Positions 18,230-27,583 of a stretch of 64,000 bases of DNA are shown one piece after another. Source of the stretch: Paenirhodobacter ferrireducens. GTDB lineage: Bacteria > Pseudomonadota > Alphaproteobacteria > Rhodobacterales > Rhodobacteraceae. The position numbers and the translations under genes are program-made. The first letter of the stretch is position 1. Every line of letters starts with the position of its first letter. The notes beneath the pieces were generated by a model. It worked only from the letters and a program-made list of their open reading frames with translations, did no database searches and was not told where the DNA came from. Where the stretch lies: positions 1 through 64,000 of the forward strand of contig NZ_SAVB01000021.1 in NCBI RefSeq assembly GCF_004022265.1, read 5' to 3'.

Positions 18230-19369
18230 ATGAAACGGGCTGTGCTGATCGCGATGGCGTTCACCGCGCTGGCTGCGCCGCTGCGGGCAGAAGAGGGGGC
18301 CTATCCCTCGCTCGAGGCCTGGGGCGAGGCGCTGTTCTTCGACACCAACCTGTCGCAGAACCGCACCGAGGCCTGTGCCACCTGTCACGACCCGGCCGCC
18401 GGGTTCAGTGACCCGCGCGAGACCGCCGTGGGCCGCGCCGTCAGCCTGGGCGATGATGGCGCAAGCCTGGGCGACCGCAACGCGCCGACGGCGAGCTATG
18501 CGCGCTTTTCCCCGCCCTTCGGCCGCACCGCCGATGGCAAGTGGCAGGGCGGGCAGTTCCACGACGGCCGCGCCGCGACCTTGGCCGATCAGGCGAAGGG
18601 GCCGCCGCTGAACCCGATCGAGATGGGGATGCCCGATGTCGCCGCGGTCGCGGCGCGGCTGCGCGAGAACCCGCGCTATGTCGCGACGCTCGCGGCGCTG
18701 CGCCCCGGCGCCGATGATGCCGCTGCCTTCGATGCTATGGCCGAGGCGATCGCCGCCTATGAGGCCAGCGACACCTTCGCGCCCTTCGACTCGAAATACG
18801 ACCGCTTCCTGCGCGGCGCGGCGAAACTGACCGATCAGGAGGAGCTTGGGCGGCTTCTGTTCTTCTCGAACCAGTTTACCAATTGCAACCTTTGCCACCA
18901 GTTGCGCGGCACTCCAGGGGCAAAAGAAGAGACCTTTTCCAACTATCAGTTCCATAACATCGGCGTGCCGGTGAACCGCGCCGTGCGCGCGGCGAACGGC
19001 GCCGCACCCGACCGGGTGGATGCGGGACTGCTGGAAAACCCGGCCGTCACCGACCCCGCCGAGGCCGGCAAGATCAAGGTGCCGACGCTGCGCAATGTCG
19101 CGGTCACCGGGCCCTATATGCACAACGGCGTCTTTGCCGATCTGCGCACGGTGATCCTGTTCTACAACAGCTACAACACGAAGCGCCTCGAGCGGCACAT
19201 CAACCCCGAGACCGGCGCGCCCTTCGATCCGCCCGAGGTGGCGCAGAACCTCTCGCGCACCGAGCTCGAGACCGGCCCGGCCCTCGACGATCAGCGCATC
19301 GACGCGCTGGTGGCATTTCTCAAGACGCTGACGGATGCGCGCTATGAACCGCTGCTGACCGATCCGTGA
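18230..19369 (+). CDS. dihaem cytochrome c peroxidase (CCP/MauG family)
   Basis: A 379-residue periplasmic protein with a signal peptide (MKRAVLIAMAFTALAAPLRA, cleavage near residue 20) and two haem c attachment motifs: CATCH at 49-53 and CNLCH at 219-223. These are typical of bacterial cytochrome c peroxidases, which reduce H2O2 with electrons from cytochrome c. MauG-like relatives modify proteins instead, and the sequence alone does not separate the two. The ATG follows TTTGGAGGTGTCG. A short inverted repeat GAGT-AAAAA-ACTC lies about 35 bases upstream and may be a regulator site. There is no obvious partner operon; it stands between proS and lolC. Confidence 0.9.
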   Translation: MKRAVLIAMAFTALAAPLRAEEGAYPSLEAWGEALFFDTNLSQNRTEACATCHDPAAGFSDPRETAVGRAVSLGDDGASLGDRNAPTASYARFSPPFGRTADGKWQGGQFHDGRAATLADQAKGPPLNPIEMGMPDVAAVAARLRENPRYVATLAALRPGADDAAAFDAMAEAIAAYEASDTFAPFDSKYDRFLRGAAKLTDQEELGRLLFFSNQFTNCNLCHQLRGTPGAKEETFSNYQFHNIGVPVNRAVRAANGAAPDRVDAGLLENPAVTDPAEAGKIKVPTLRNVAVTGPYMHNGVFADLRTVILFYNSYNTKRLERHINPETGAPFDPPEVAQNLSRTELETGPALDDQRIDALVAFLKTLTDARYEPLLTDP

Positions 19370-19444
19370 AGCGCGCAGAGGGGTAGCGGGCTTGACCTTT
19401 GCGCCCCGAAAGGCAAGGGTCCGGCGACCCTTGGGACGCATGTC

Positions 19445-20737
19445 ATGGCCACTCGCACCGCACCTTTCTCCGGCTTCGAATTCCTGATCGCCTGGCGCTA
19501 TCTGCGCGCCCGCCGCGCCGAGGGCGGGGTCTCGGTGATGACCTGGATCAGCCTGATCGGCATCATGCTGGGCGTCGCCGCGCTGATCATCACGCTCGCC
19601 GTGCGCGCGGGCTTCCGCGCCGAGTTCGTCGACACCATCCTCGGCTCGAACGCCCATGTCACCGTCTATTCGGCGCCGCAGGAAGTGGTGGCCGGCACCG
19701 GCATCTTCTCCTCGCTGATGCCCGATTATCAGGACCGGGCCGAGCGGATCCGCAAGGTGCCGGGGGTGACCCGCGCCGCACCGCTGATCCGCGGTCAGGC
19801 GATGGCGACCTTCGACGACCGCTCGAACGTCGCCGATGTCTATGGCATCTCGGCCGAGGATCTGGCCACCATCCCGCGCGTCGCCAACCCGAAGACCTCG
19901 CGCGGCGATCTTGCCCGTTTCGGCGAGGGCATCGCGATGGGCTCGGAGCTCGCGCGCGAGCTTGGCGTGACGCTCGGCGACCGGGTGCGGCTGATCTCGC
20001 CCAACGGCGCCAAGACCGCCTTCGGCACCAGCCCGCGGGTGAACGCCTATGAGGTCGTCTATATCTTCACCGCCGGCCGTTGGGACATCGACCGCACCCG
20101 CGTCTACATGCCCTTCGCCGAGGCGCAGAGCTATTTCAACCGCGAGGCCGGCGCCGACGAGATCGAGGTCGATGTGACCGACCCCGAGCGCGTCGACGAC
20201 TGGACGCCGCAGCTGATCGCCGCCGGTGGGGCGGGCACCATGCTGTGGAGCTGGCGCGACGCCTCGGGCAGCTTCCTGCGCGCGCTCGACATCGAGGACA
20301 ACGTGATGTTCGTGATCCTTGCCGTGCTGGTGCTGATCGCGACGATGAACATCACCTCGGGCCTCATCATGCTGGTGAAGAACAAGGGCCGCGACATCGG
20401 CATCCTGCGCACGATGGGGCTGACCGAGGGCTCGGTGCTGCGCGTCTTCTTCCTGTGCGGCGCCTTCACCGGGGTGATCGGCACCGCGGCGGGCGTCGCC
20501 CTCGGCGTCGTCTTCGCGCTGTATATCGACCAGGTGATGGCCTTCGTGAACTGGCTGAACGGCGGCGGCGCCTGGGACCCCTCGATCCGCGGCATCTATG
20601 CCCTGCCGGCGAAGCTGCAGCCCTGGGACGTGACCAAGGCGGTGGCGCTGTCGCTGGGCCTCAGCTTCGTCGTGACGATCTTCCCCGCCCGCCGTGCGGC
20701 GCGGCTGAACCCCGTGGAGGCGCTGCGCTATGAATGA
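19445..20737 (+). CDS. lolC: lipoprotein-releasing ABC transporter permease LolC/LolE
   Basis: A 430-residue inner-membrane permease of the LolCE family. There is one membrane segment after FLIAWRYLRARRAEGGVSVM (about residues 30-55), a large periplasmic domain (about 56-270), and three C-terminal membrane segments with the FtsX motif (NITSGLIMLVKNKGRDIGIL, then RTMGLTEGSVLRVFFLCGAF). It ends in RLNPVEALRYE, typical of the family. With LolD it extracts lipoproteins from the inner membrane for transfer to LolA. Its last 8 bases overlap lolD, so translation is coupled. Only one permease gene is present, as in many alphaproteobacteria where a homodimer replaces LolC plus LolE. Confidence 0.95.
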   Translation: MATRTAPFSGFEFLIAWRYLRARRAEGGVSVMTWISLIGIMLGVAALIITLAVRAGFRAEFVDTILGSNAHVTVYSAPQEVVAGTGIFSSLMPDYQDRAERIRKVPGVTRAAPLIRGQAMATFDDRSNVADVYGISAEDLATIPRVANPKTSRGDLARFGEGIAMGSELARELGVTLGDRVRLISPNGAKTAFGTSPRVNAYEVVYIFTAGRWDIDRTRVYMPFAEAQSYFNREAGADEIEVDVTDPERVDDWTPQLIAAGGAGTMLWSWRDASGSFLRALDIEDNVMFVILAVLVLIATMNITSGLIMLVKNKGRDIGILRTMGLTEGSVLRVFFLCGAFTGVIGTAAGVALGVVFALYIDQVMAFVNWLNGGGAWDPSIRGIYALPAKLQPWDVTKAVALSLGLSFVVTIFPARRAARLNPVEALRYE

Positions 20738-21407
20738 CGTGCTGACGCTTGAGAAGTTGGAAAAGTGCTATAACCGCGGCAAGCCGGGCGAGATTTCGGT
20801 GCTGCGCGGCGTGAATTTGACCATCCCACGCGGACAGGTCGTGGCCCTTGTCGCGCCCTCGGGGGCTGGCAAGTCGACGCTTCTGCACATCGCGGGGCTG
20901 CTCGACACCCCCGACAGCGGGCGGGTGGCGATCAACGGGCAGGAGCTGAGCGGCGCCTCCGACCGGCGCCGGACCGAGGCGCGGCGCAACGAGCTGGGCT
21001 TCGTCTATCAGTTCCACCACCTGCTGCCCGAGTTCACCGCCGAGGAGAACGTGATGCTGCCGCAGCTGGCGAATGGCGCGGGCAAGGCGGCGGCCCGGGC
21101 CCGGGCCGGGGCGCTGCTCGACCGCGTCGGGCTGTCGGGCCGCATCGACCACCGGCCCTCGGCGCTTTCGGGGGGCGAGCAGCAGCGCGTCGCCTTCTGC
21201 CGGGCGCTCGCCAATGCGCCGAGCCTTCTGCTCGCCGACGAGCCCACCGGCAACCTCGACCCGGCGACCTCGGACACGGTCTTCGGCGTGCTGATGGATC
21301 TGGTGCGCGAAACCGGCATGTCGGCGCTGATCGCCACGCATAACCTCGACCTTGCGGCGCGGATGGACCGTGTGTTGCGTCTCGAGGCCGGCGCGCTGAC
21401 GGAGTGA
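20730..21407 (+). CDS. lolD: lipoprotein-releasing ABC transporter ATP-binding protein LolD
   Basis: A 225-residue ABC ATPase that powers lipoprotein release. The Walker A motif APSGAGKST is at about residues 43-51, the signature LSGGEQQRVAF at about 147-157, and Walker B LLLADEPTGNLD at about 168-179. The MacB/LolD-type start, with YNRGKPGEISVLRGVNL, is clear. It overlaps lolC by 8 bases and is followed after 3 bases by the Spx/ArsC-like gene, suggesting one operon. Confidence 0.95.
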   Translation: MNDVLTLEKLEKCYNRGKPGEISVLRGVNLTIPRGQVVALVAPSGAGKSTLLHIAGLLDTPDSGRVAINGQELSGASDRRRTEARRNELGFVYQFHHLLPEFTAEENVMLPQLANGAGKAAARARAGALLDRVGLSGRIDHRPSALSGGEQQRVAFCRALANAPSLLLADEPTGNLDPATSDTVFGVLMDLVRETGMSALIATHNLDLAARMDRVLRLEAGALTE

Positions 21408-21410
21408 GCG

Positions 21411-21734
21411 ATGGAACTTTACGGCATCAGGAGCTGTGACACGGTGAAGAAGGCGCTGAAGGCGCTCGACGCCGCCGGGCGCGACGTCGCGTTCCGGGAC
21501 GTGCGCGTCACGCCGCTGAGCGCGGCCGAGATCGACGCCTTCCTGGCGGCCTTCGGCGAGAAGCTGGTGAACCGCTCCTCGACCACCTGGCGCGGGCTGA
21601 GCGAGGCCGAGCGCGTCCGCCCGGCGGCGGACCTTCTGGCCGAACATCCGACGCTGATGAAGCGCCCGGTGATCCGCGACGGTGCGAAGATGACGCTGGG
21701 CTGGGGCGCGGCCGAACAGGCGAGCTGGCTTTAA
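21411..21734 (+). CDS. ArsC/Spx family (YffB-like) protein
   Basis: A 107-residue thioredoxin-fold protein of the ArsC/Spx superfamily. It begins MELYGIRSCDTVKKALKAL, with a single N-terminal Cys (residue 9) in the CDTVKKA context of the YffB/Spx-like group, and ends with RPVIRD and LGWGAAEQASWL. The motif RSSTTWRGL matches the central loop of these proteins. Relatives bind glutathione or act as oxidoreductases; true arsenate reductase activity is not shown. It follows lolD by 3 bases and its stop overlaps, tail to tail, the stop of the methyltransferase gene. Confidence 0.88.
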   Translation: MELYGIRSCDTVKKALKALDAAGRDVAFRDVRVTPLSAAEIDAFLAAFGEKLVNRSSTTWRGLSEAERVRPAADLLAEHPTLMKRPVIRDGAKMTLGWGAAEQASWL

Positions 21735-22486
21735 CCCAACGCCGGACGCTGCTCGTCCCAGCGGGCCAGGTAATCGGTCTGATAGGCGCGCCCGTCGCCC
21801 GCCTGGGCCGCCGGCTTGCGCACGGCATAATCGAGCATCAGCCCGCCGAGGGCCTCGAGCCTGCGCGAGAAGCGCGGCCGCAGGCCGGTGACGTTCGGGC
21901 TCGTCGCCTCCACCTGCACCCGCGCGAGGCGCGGCTGCAGCGGCTGCAACCGGCAATGCAGAACCTCATAGCCCATGGCCCTCTGCCAGAAGCCGAAGAC
22001 GAGTTCCGGGGTCAGCTGATAGAATCCATGGTTCACCCAGTTGTTCGCTGGGGAATGGCCGATCAGCACGCCGCCCGGCTTCAGCATCCGGTCGATGTTG
22101 CGCAGCGCCGTCGGCAGCTCGAACACATGCTCGCAGGTGCCGCCGTCATAGACGACGTCGAAACGTTCCTCGAGAGCGGGGGAGAGCGGGGCAGAGAGGT
22201 CCTGAATCAGGCTCGCGCCCTCGTAATCGCTGAAATCCATCGAGTCGACGGTGTCGAAGCCGAGACGGCGGAAGAAGGTCTCGGAATAGATCGAGTCGGG
22301 ATCGGCCAGATCGGCGGCGGCGGTGCCGGGCAGGTGCTGGGCGAGGGTTTCGTCGAGCAGATCGGCGCTGGCGCCGCGGCGCGCGCCAATCCAGCGTTGT
22401 CGGCCAAGCATGACGAAGGCGCCGGAAAGATCGTTCAGCCGAGTCGTTTCAATCAGCCGGGCGGCAAGCGTATCTGGAATCGCCAT
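21731..22486 (-). CDS. SAM-dependent methyltransferase-like protein
   Basis: A 251-residue protein. The central region FDVVYDGGTCEHVFELPTAL followed by RMLKPGGVLIGHSPANNW has the acidic strand-4 and post-strand-5 pattern of class I SAM-dependent methyltransferases. The usual glycine-rich motif I is weak, so SAM binding is an inference. The ATG at 22486 was chosen because GGGAGGATACGACC precedes it. It overlaps the ArsC-like gene by 4 bases at the 3' end (convergent). Its target is unknown. Relatives lie in sugar- or lipid-modifying clusters, but nothing nearby supports that here. Confidence 0.72.
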   Translation of the reverse strand: MAIPDTLAARLIETTRLNDLSGAFVMLGRQRWIGARRGASADLLDETLAQHLPGTAAADLADPDSIYSETFFRRLGFDTVDSMDFSDYEGASLIQDLSAPLSPALEERFDVVYDGGTCEHVFELPTALRNIDRMLKPGGVLIGHSPANNWVNHGFYQLTPELVFGFWQRAMGYEVLHCRLQPLQPRLARVQVEATSPNVTGLRPRFSRRLEALGGLMLDYAVRKPAAQAGDGRAYQTDYLARWDEQRPALG

Positions 22487-22627
22487 GGTCGTATCCTCCC
22501 GCAGCGAGCACTGGAAAAAAAGGTCACTCACAAGAAGATCCGGGCAAGGGCTGCCCGAATCAATTCGGTTTTGTTGCGCAGCGCCGGGGGCTTCCGCCCT
22601 ACAGGGACAGATGCCCGGCTGCTGCGA

Positions 22628-22834
22628 TCAGAGCAGCTTGAGATCGCCGGCCGAGGACCGGCCGTCGCGGCCCGAGATCATCTCGAAGCTGACTTTCTGG
22701 TTGTCGGCCAGGGACTTGAGGCCAGCGCGCTCGACCGCCGAGATGTGGACGAAAACGTCCTTGCCGCCACCATCGGGGGCGATGAAACCATAACCCTTGG
22801 TGGTGTTGAACCATTTCACGGTGCCAGTGGCCAT
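22628..22834 (-). CDS. cspA: cold-shock domain protein
   Basis: A 68-residue single cold-shock (OB-fold) domain. It begins [20 protein letters not shown] and carries both RNA-binding motifs, KGYGFI (about 13-18) and VFVHIS (about 28-33). It binds single-stranded RNA/DNA and acts as an RNA chaperone. ATAGGAGATACGGT precedes the ATG. About 220 bases separate it from the next gene upstream (thrS), enough for the long 5' leader usual for such genes, but I could not define one. Confidence 0.95.
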   Translation of the reverse strand: MATGTVKWFNTTKGYGFIAPDGGGKDVFVHISAVERAGLKSLADNQKVSFEMISGRDGRSSAGDLKLL

Positions 22835-23055
22835 ACCGTATCTCCTATCAGTGTTCCCGGGGCGATATTGCGCCGGGCCGTGCAGCCAGGTCTTTCAGGT
22901 CGTCCGGCTGCCCCGAGAAGGGAGCGGTAGAAAGTCTGCGGTCACGCGTAAGAAAACCTGCCACAGGCGGATAAAAAATCAACGAAAAAAAAGGTGAGGG
23001 CCGAAGCCCTGCACCTGATGGCACGAAATTCCGGCATTGCCCGTTTGGCGAGCGC

Positions 23056-25008
23056 TCAGCGCAGGTCGGGGGGCAGCGCCTCGGCGGTGAGCCGCGCGAC
23101 GATCTCATCGAGGCCCACGGTCTCGGTCCGGGTCTCGCCCAGGTGACGCACGGAGACGGTGCGCTCCTCGACCTCCTTCATCCCGATCGCGAAGATATAG
23201 GGCACCTTGCCGAGCGAATGCTCGCGCACCTTGTAGTTGATCTTCTCGTTGCGGGTGTCGCATTCGGCGCGGATGCCGGCCTCGATCAGCTTCGCGGCGA
23301 CCTCCTCGACATAATCATCGGCGTCCGAGACGATCGAGGCGACGACGACCTGGCGCGGCGCCAGCCACAGCGGCAGCTTGCCGGCATGGCTTTCGATCAG
23401 GATACCGATGAAGCGCTCGAACGAGCCGAGGCAGGCACGGTGCAGCATGATCGGGCGGTGTTTCGCACCGTCGACGCCGATATAGCTTGCGTCCAGCCGC
23501 TCGGGCAGGTTCGGGTCGACCTGCAGCGTGCCGCATTGCCAGTCGCGGCCGATCGCGTCGGTCAGCACGAATTCGAGCTTCGGCCCGTAGAAGGCGCCTT
23601 CGCCCTCCTGGATCTCGAAGTCATAGCCGGCCGCCTTGCAGGCATTGCCGAGCGCCGCCTCGGCGTGGTCCCAGCTTTCCTCGGTGCCGATGCGCTTCTC
23701 CGGCCGGGTCGACAGCTTGATGCGCCAGTTGGTGAAGCCGAGGTCGGCATAGACCTGGGCGAGGAAGTCGATGAACTTCTTCGTCTCGGCCTCGATCTGG
23801 TCTTCCATGCAGAAGATATGCGCGTCGTCCTGGGTGAAGCCGCGCACGCGCATGATGCCATGCAGCGCGCCCGAGGGCTCGTAGCGCGCACAGGACCCGA
23901 ATTCGGCCATGCGCAGCGGCAGGTCGCGATAGGACTTGATGCCGTGGTTGAAGATCTGGACGTGGCAGGGGCAGTTCATCGGCTTGAGCGCGTTGACGAC
24001 CTTTTCCTTCGCGCCTTCCTCGTCGACCTCGACGATGAACATGTTCTCGCGGTAGTTCGCCCAGTGGCCCGATTTTTCCCACAGGTTCCGGTTCACCACC
24101 TGCGGCGTGTTCACCTCGACATAGCCGTCGGCGCGCTGGCGGCGGCGCATGTAGTCCTGCAGCGTGGTGTAGATCGACCAGCCGTTCGGGTGCCAGAACA
24201 CCTGACCGGGCGCCTCTTCCTGCATGTGGAAGAGGTCCATCTCCTTGCCGAGCTTGCGGTGGTCGCGCTTGGCGGCCTCCTCGAGCATGGTCATGTGCGC
24301 CTTCAGGTCATCGCGGGTGCGGAAGGCGATGCCGTAGATGCGCTGCAGCATCGGCCGCGTGCTGTCGCCCAGCCAGTAGGCGCCGGCGACATGGGTCAGT
24401 TTGAAGGCGTCGGCGGGCACCTGGCCGGTCGACTGCAGGTGCGGGCCGCGGCACAGGTCCTGCCAGTCGCCGTGCCAGTACATGCGGATGTTTTCGCCCT
24501 CGGGGATGCGGTTCACCAGCTCGACCTTGTAGGGCTCGCCGCTTTCCACATAGTGCTGGATCGCCGCCTCGCGCGACCAGACCTCGGTGCGGACGGGTTC
24601 GCGGGCGTTGATGATCTGCTTCATCTTCGCCTCGATCGCGCCCAGGTCCTCGGGGGTGAAGGGCTCGGCCCGGTCGAAGTCGTAGAACCAGCCGTAATCG
24701 CGCACCGGCCCGATCGTGACCTTCACGTCCGGCCAGATCTCCTGCACGGCGCGGGCCATGATATGGGCGAGGTCGTGGCGGATCAGTTCGAGCGCCGGCA
24801 CCTGATCCTTCATCGTGTTGATCGAGATCCGCGCGTCGGCGTCGATCGGCCATTGCAGGTCGTAATGCGCGCCGTTCACCTGCGCCGAGATCGCCGCCTT
24901 GGCGAGCGATTTCGAGATCGAGGCGGCAACGTCGCCCGCGGTCACGCCGGCCGCGAATTCGCGTTTGCTGCCATCGGGAAAGGTGAGGGTGATCTGAGAC
25001 TGGGACAC
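23056..25008 (-). CDS. thrS: threonine--tRNA ligase
   Basis: A 650-residue class II synthetase charging tRNA-Thr. Domains in order: N-terminal TGS (about 1-65, [14 protein letters not shown]), editing domain (about 70-230), catalytic core (about 250-540, with [16 protein letters not shown] and [20 protein letters not shown]) and C-terminal anticodon-binding domain (about 550-650). The start is a GTG at 25008, chosen because GAGGAGGACCGAC lies directly upstream and homology begins at the next codons (SQSQITLTF). An ATG 30 bases earlier lacks such a site. It lies 117 bases after tonB on the same strand. Confidence 0.96.
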   Translation of the reverse strand: MSQSQITLTFPDGSKREFAAGVTAGDVAASISKSLAKAAISAQVNGAHYDLQWPIDADARISINTMKDQVPALELIRHDLAHIMARAVQEIWPDVKVTIGPVRDYGWFYDFDRAEPFTPEDLGAIEAKMKQIINAREPVRTEVWSREAAIQHYVESGEPYKVELVNRIPEGENIRMYWHGDWQDLCRGPHLQSTGQVPADAFKLTHVAGAYWLGDSTRPMLQRIYGIAFRTRDDLKAHMTMLEEAAKRDHRKLGKEMDLFHMQEEAPGQVFWHPNGWSIYTTLQDYMRRRQRADGYVEVNTPQVVNRNLWEKSGHWANYRENMFIVEVDEEGAKEKVVNALKPMNCPCHVQIFNHGIKSYRDLPLRMAEFGSCARYEPSGALHGIMRVRGFTQDDAHIFCMEDQIEAETKKFIDFLAQVYADLGFTNWRIKLSTRPEKRIGTEESWDHAEAALGNACKAAGYDFEIQEGEGAFYGPKLEFVLTDAIGRDWQCGTLQVDPNLPERLDASYIGVDGAKHRPIMLHRACLGSFERFIGILIESHAGKLPLWLAPRQVVVASIVSDADDYVEEVAAKLIEAGIRAECDTRNEKINYKVREHSLGKVPYIFAIGMKEVEERTVSVRHLGETRTETVGLDEIVARLTAEALPPDLR

Positions 25009-25125
25009 GTCGGTCCTCCTCGTCGGTTTGGCGCCCACGGAGCGCCCGGTTGCGGGTTATGATCGCGCGGGTATGCGCCCGAAGCCGGGGCAAGTCAACA
25101 TGCCGCGGCGCGGCGCCGGGGGGCT

Positions 25126-25956
25126 TCAGCGGCGGAAGCTGATCGGCAGGGTGAAGCTGTAGCTTGCGTCTGTCAGCGAGGCGGGGGCGGGCGGGAAGGG
25201 GCCGGCGCGGCGCACGGCGTCGAGTGCGGCGGCATCGAGCGCGGCGCTGCCCGAGCCCGTGGCGATGCGCGCCGCGGCGAGTCCCCCCGCCCGCGTCACC
25301 GTCAGGAACACCGTCACCCGGCCCTGCGTGCGGCCCGCGGCAGTGGGGTAGCGCTTCTGCCGCTCGATCCGGGCGCGGATCGCGGCGCCCCATTCGGCGC
25401 GGGCCGAGCGGATCACGCCTTGGGTCAGCGAGGGCACCTCGGCGCTGCCGTTCACGCCCTGCGCGCCGCGCCCGCCGCTGCCCGCGGCGCGCTGCCCGGC
25501 GACCGAGGCGGTGGCGCCGCCCGGCTTGCGCGGGGTCTCGGCCGGCTCGCGGCGGCTTTGCTTCGGCGCAGGTTTTGCGGTGGGTTTGGGCGGGGCCGGG
25601 TCCGCCTGCACGGCGGGCGGGCTGTCGGGGGCGGCGGCGGCCGGGGCAGGGGCCTTCGGCGCTGCCGGCAGGGGCGGCGCGGTGGCAAGTTCGGGCAGGG
25701 CGATCTCGGGCGGTGCCTCGATCACGGGCGGGCTCGGCGGCAGGGTCAGTTCGGGTTCGGGCAGCTCGACCCGGTCCCAGCTGTCGACGAGCGCCTGAAG
25801 GTCGGCATCGGCCGCGGCAAGGGTAATCATCGCGTCGCCGCCATCGCCCGCCGAGGGCGCGCCGCCTTCGGGCAGCCCGATCCCGAAGACCGCCAGATGC
25901 AGCCCGAGCGCAAGCGCGAGGCAGGTCAGGGCTTCGAGGGCGGGGCGGGCGCGCAT
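25126..25956 (-). CDS. tonB: TonB family energy transducer
   Basis: A 276-residue protein with one N-terminal membrane segment (CLALALGLHLAVFGIGLP, about residues 11-28) and a long Pro/Ala/Lys-rich periplasmic linker (about 60-190). The C-terminal TonB domain includes IERQKRYPTAAGRTQGRVTV and ends SYSFTLPISFRR. It couples the ExbB/ExbD proton channel to outer-membrane receptors for iron chelates or vitamin B12. Its ATG lies 3 bases after the stop of the second exbD gene, so it is the last gene of an exbB-exbD-exbD-tonB operon. No TonB-dependent receptor gene lies in the window. Confidence 0.9.
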   Translation of the reverse strand: MRARPALEALTCLALALGLHLAVFGIGLPEGGAPSAGDGGDAMITLAAADADLQALVDSWDRVELPEPELTLPPSPPVIEAPPEIALPELATAPPLPAAPKAPAPAAAAPDSPPAVQADPAPPKPTAKPAPKQSRREPAETPRKPGGATASVAGQRAAGSGGRGAQGVNGSAEVPSLTQGVIRSARAEWGAAIRARIERQKRYPTAAGRTQGRVTVFLTVTRAGGLAAARIATGSGSAALDAAALDAVRRAGPFPPAPASLTDASYSFTLPISFRR

Positions 25957-25959
25957 CGC

Positions 25960-26379
25960 TCAGCTCCCCGTCGCGATCAGGTCGACGCGCGCAAAGCCAA
26001 GCGCACCGAGTTGCGGCAGAAGCGCGGCCAGCACCTCGGCCGGTGCGGCGCGGTCGGCGCGCAGCGACAGCCGCGGCGGCACCGCGGCGCAATCGGCCCG
26101 GTCACAGAAGGCCGCGCGGGCGGCGGAAAGGGCGGGCAGCACGGTGGCGGCATCGCCCGTCGCCTCCTGAAAGCCAAGCTGCCCGTCTGCCCCGAGGAAC
26201 AGGGTGAACTCGCCGGCTGCCTCCTCGGCCGCCCGCGCCTCGGGCGGGTCGGTTGCGAAGGGCTCGGGCGGGGCGATCTTCGCCGCCAGCAGGAAGAAGA
26301 CCAGCAGCAGGAAGACCACGTTGATCATCGGCAGCAGTGTGACATTCGGCGGCCGGCGCGGCGGGGGCGAGAACTCCAT
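25960..26379 (-). CDS. exbD: ExbD/TolR family protein lacking the membrane aspartate
   Basis: A 139-residue ExbD-like protein: a short cytoplasmic N-terminus (MEFSPPPRRPPNVT), one membrane helix (LLPMINVVFLLLVFFLLAAK, about residues 15-34) and a periplasmic domain. The aspartate that ExbD/TolR/MotB proteins carry at the start of the helix (in P-x-I-D-V) is Asn20 here (codon AAC at 26320-26322), while the adjacent paralogue keeps Asp. If the residue relays protons as in E. coli ExbD, this copy should not do so alone and may serve in a heterodimer. It overlaps neither neighbour; gaps are 3 bases on both sides. Confidence 0.88.
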   Translation of the reverse strand: MEFSPPPRRPPNVTLLPMINVVFLLLVFFLLAAKIAPPEPFATDPPEARAAEEAAGEFTLFLGADGQLGFQEATGDAATVLPALSAARAAFCDRADCAAVPPRLSLRADRAAPAEVLAALLPQLGALGFARVDLIATGS

Positions 26380-26382
26380 CGC

Positions 26383-26763
26383 TCACTCCACCACGATCAG
26401 CCGGGTGAAGCCCGCGCCCCGCAGCGTGTCCATCACCGTCACCAGATCCTGCACCCCGGCCGCGCGCGGGCGCAGCACCACCGGGTCGTCGGGCCCGGTG
26501 GTCAGGGGGGCAAGCGCGGCACCGAGGCCGGCAAGCGGCGTCGCGATGCCGTTCAGCATCACCGCCCCGCCGGCGCCGACCTCGACCAGCCGCGGCGGGC
26601 CCTGCCAGCTGCCGCCGGTGCCGGTCGCGGCGACGAGGGGCAGCGCGGTCTCGGTCGAGAACCGCGAGGCGAGCATGAAGAAGACGAGCAGCAGAAAGAC
26701 CACGTCGATCATCGGCGTCAGGTCGGGGCGCCGGCGCGGGCGTCTTGCGCCGAAGGCGAACAT
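26383..26763 (-). CDS. exbD: ExbD/TolR family biopolymer transport protein
   Basis: A 126-residue ExbD protein with the canonical DLTPMIDVVFLLLVFFMLAS segment (about residues 14-33), including the proton-relaying Asp20, and a periplasmic domain ending GAGFTRLIVVE. It forms the ion-conducting complex with ExbB that energises TonB. The ATG at 26763 overlaps the exbB stop (TGATG), showing translational coupling. The second ExbD gene follows after 3 bases. Confidence 0.92.
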   Translation of the reverse strand: MFAFGARRPRRRPDLTPMIDVVFLLLVFFMLASRFSTETALPLVAATGTGGSWQGPPRLVEVGAGGAVMLNGIATPLAGLGAALAPLTTGPDDPVVLRPRAAGVQDLVTVMDTLRGAGFTRLIVVE

Positions 26764-27458
26764 CAGCCCGCATCCCCGGGATGGTCGGCGCCCGAGCGGC
26801 CGGCGGCGACAAAGATCCGGGTCGCGAGGTCTTCCATGTCGTGGCGAAGCCGGTCGATCACCGACTCGAACCAGGTCAGCGCGACCTGCGCCGGGATCGC
26901 GACACTCATGCCGGCGGCGGTGGTCAGCAGCGCCTCCCAGATCCCCCCCGCAAGCGTCGCCGGGTCGGCGTGGCTTCCTGCCTCCTGCAGCGCCTGGAAC
27001 GCGCCGATCATGCCCGTCACCGTGCCGAGCAGGCCCAGAAGCGGCCCGATCGTCGCGGCAAGTTCCAGCCCGCGCAGCCCGGCCTGCGCCTGCGCCAGCA
27101 GCGCGCGGGCCTCGCGTGCGGTCTCCTCGCGCGCCTCGGTGTCGCCCATGGCCGGATCGCCCGCCGTGGTCATCGCGGCGCGGACCAGCCGCGCGCGCAG
27201 GCTGCGCCGGCCCGATAGCATCGCCAGCGCCGTCGCCCGCTCGCCCTGCCGCCACAGCGCGACCGCGGCCGCGCTTTGCGCCCCGCCCGACCAGGCGCCG
27301 AAGGCAATCAGCCGCCAGATCTTCCACAGGATCAGCGCCACCGTCGCGACCGAGAGCGCGGCGATCGCCCACATCGCCGGCCCGCCAAGGTCCAGCACGC
27401 CGCGCAGCCGCTCGGCCCCCGCCATCACCGACAGTCCTTGTGCCGTTCCCGTTTCCAT
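26763..27458 (-). CDS. exbB: ExbB/MotA/TolQ proton channel family protein
   Basis: A 231-residue membrane protein with three predicted helices: about 28-48 (MWAIAALSVATVALIL), about 135-160 (LELAATIGPLLGLLGTVTGMIGAF) and about 178-200 (EALLTTAAGMSVAIPAQVAL). The GLLGTVTGMI and LLTTAAGMSVAIPAQ motifs are the family signature. It forms the ExbB pentamer around ExbD. GGAGGAGCGGGCGG precedes the ATG. First gene of the exbB-exbD-exbD-tonB operon; probably iron-regulated in nature, though no Fur-type site was identified by eye. Confidence 0.92.
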   Translation of the reverse strand: METGTAQGLSVMAGAERLRGVLDLGGPAMWAIAALSVATVALILWKIWRLIAFGAWSGGAQSAAAVALWRQGERATALAMLSGRRSLRARLVRAAMTTAGDPAMGDTEAREETAREARALLAQAQAGLRGLELAATIGPLLGLLGTVTGMIGAFQALQEAGSHADPATLAGGIWEALLTTAAGMSVAIPAQVALTWFESVIDRLRHDMEDLATRIFVAAGRSGADHPGDAG

Positions 27459-27583
27459 CCGCCCGCTCCTCCGCCTTTGCCCGCAGGGATAGGGGCGCGC
27501 GCGACGTTTGTCGATGCCCGGGCGGGGCGCGGCTTGAGCCTGCGACCGTGCGCCGCTAGGGTGGCGGCGACCGGAGGCAGACC

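Noticed and set aside
22835-23055. Possible cold-shock leader RNA between thrS and cspA
   Set aside because: Length and position fit, but I found no convincing conserved cold-box or stem by eye, so no feature was claimed.
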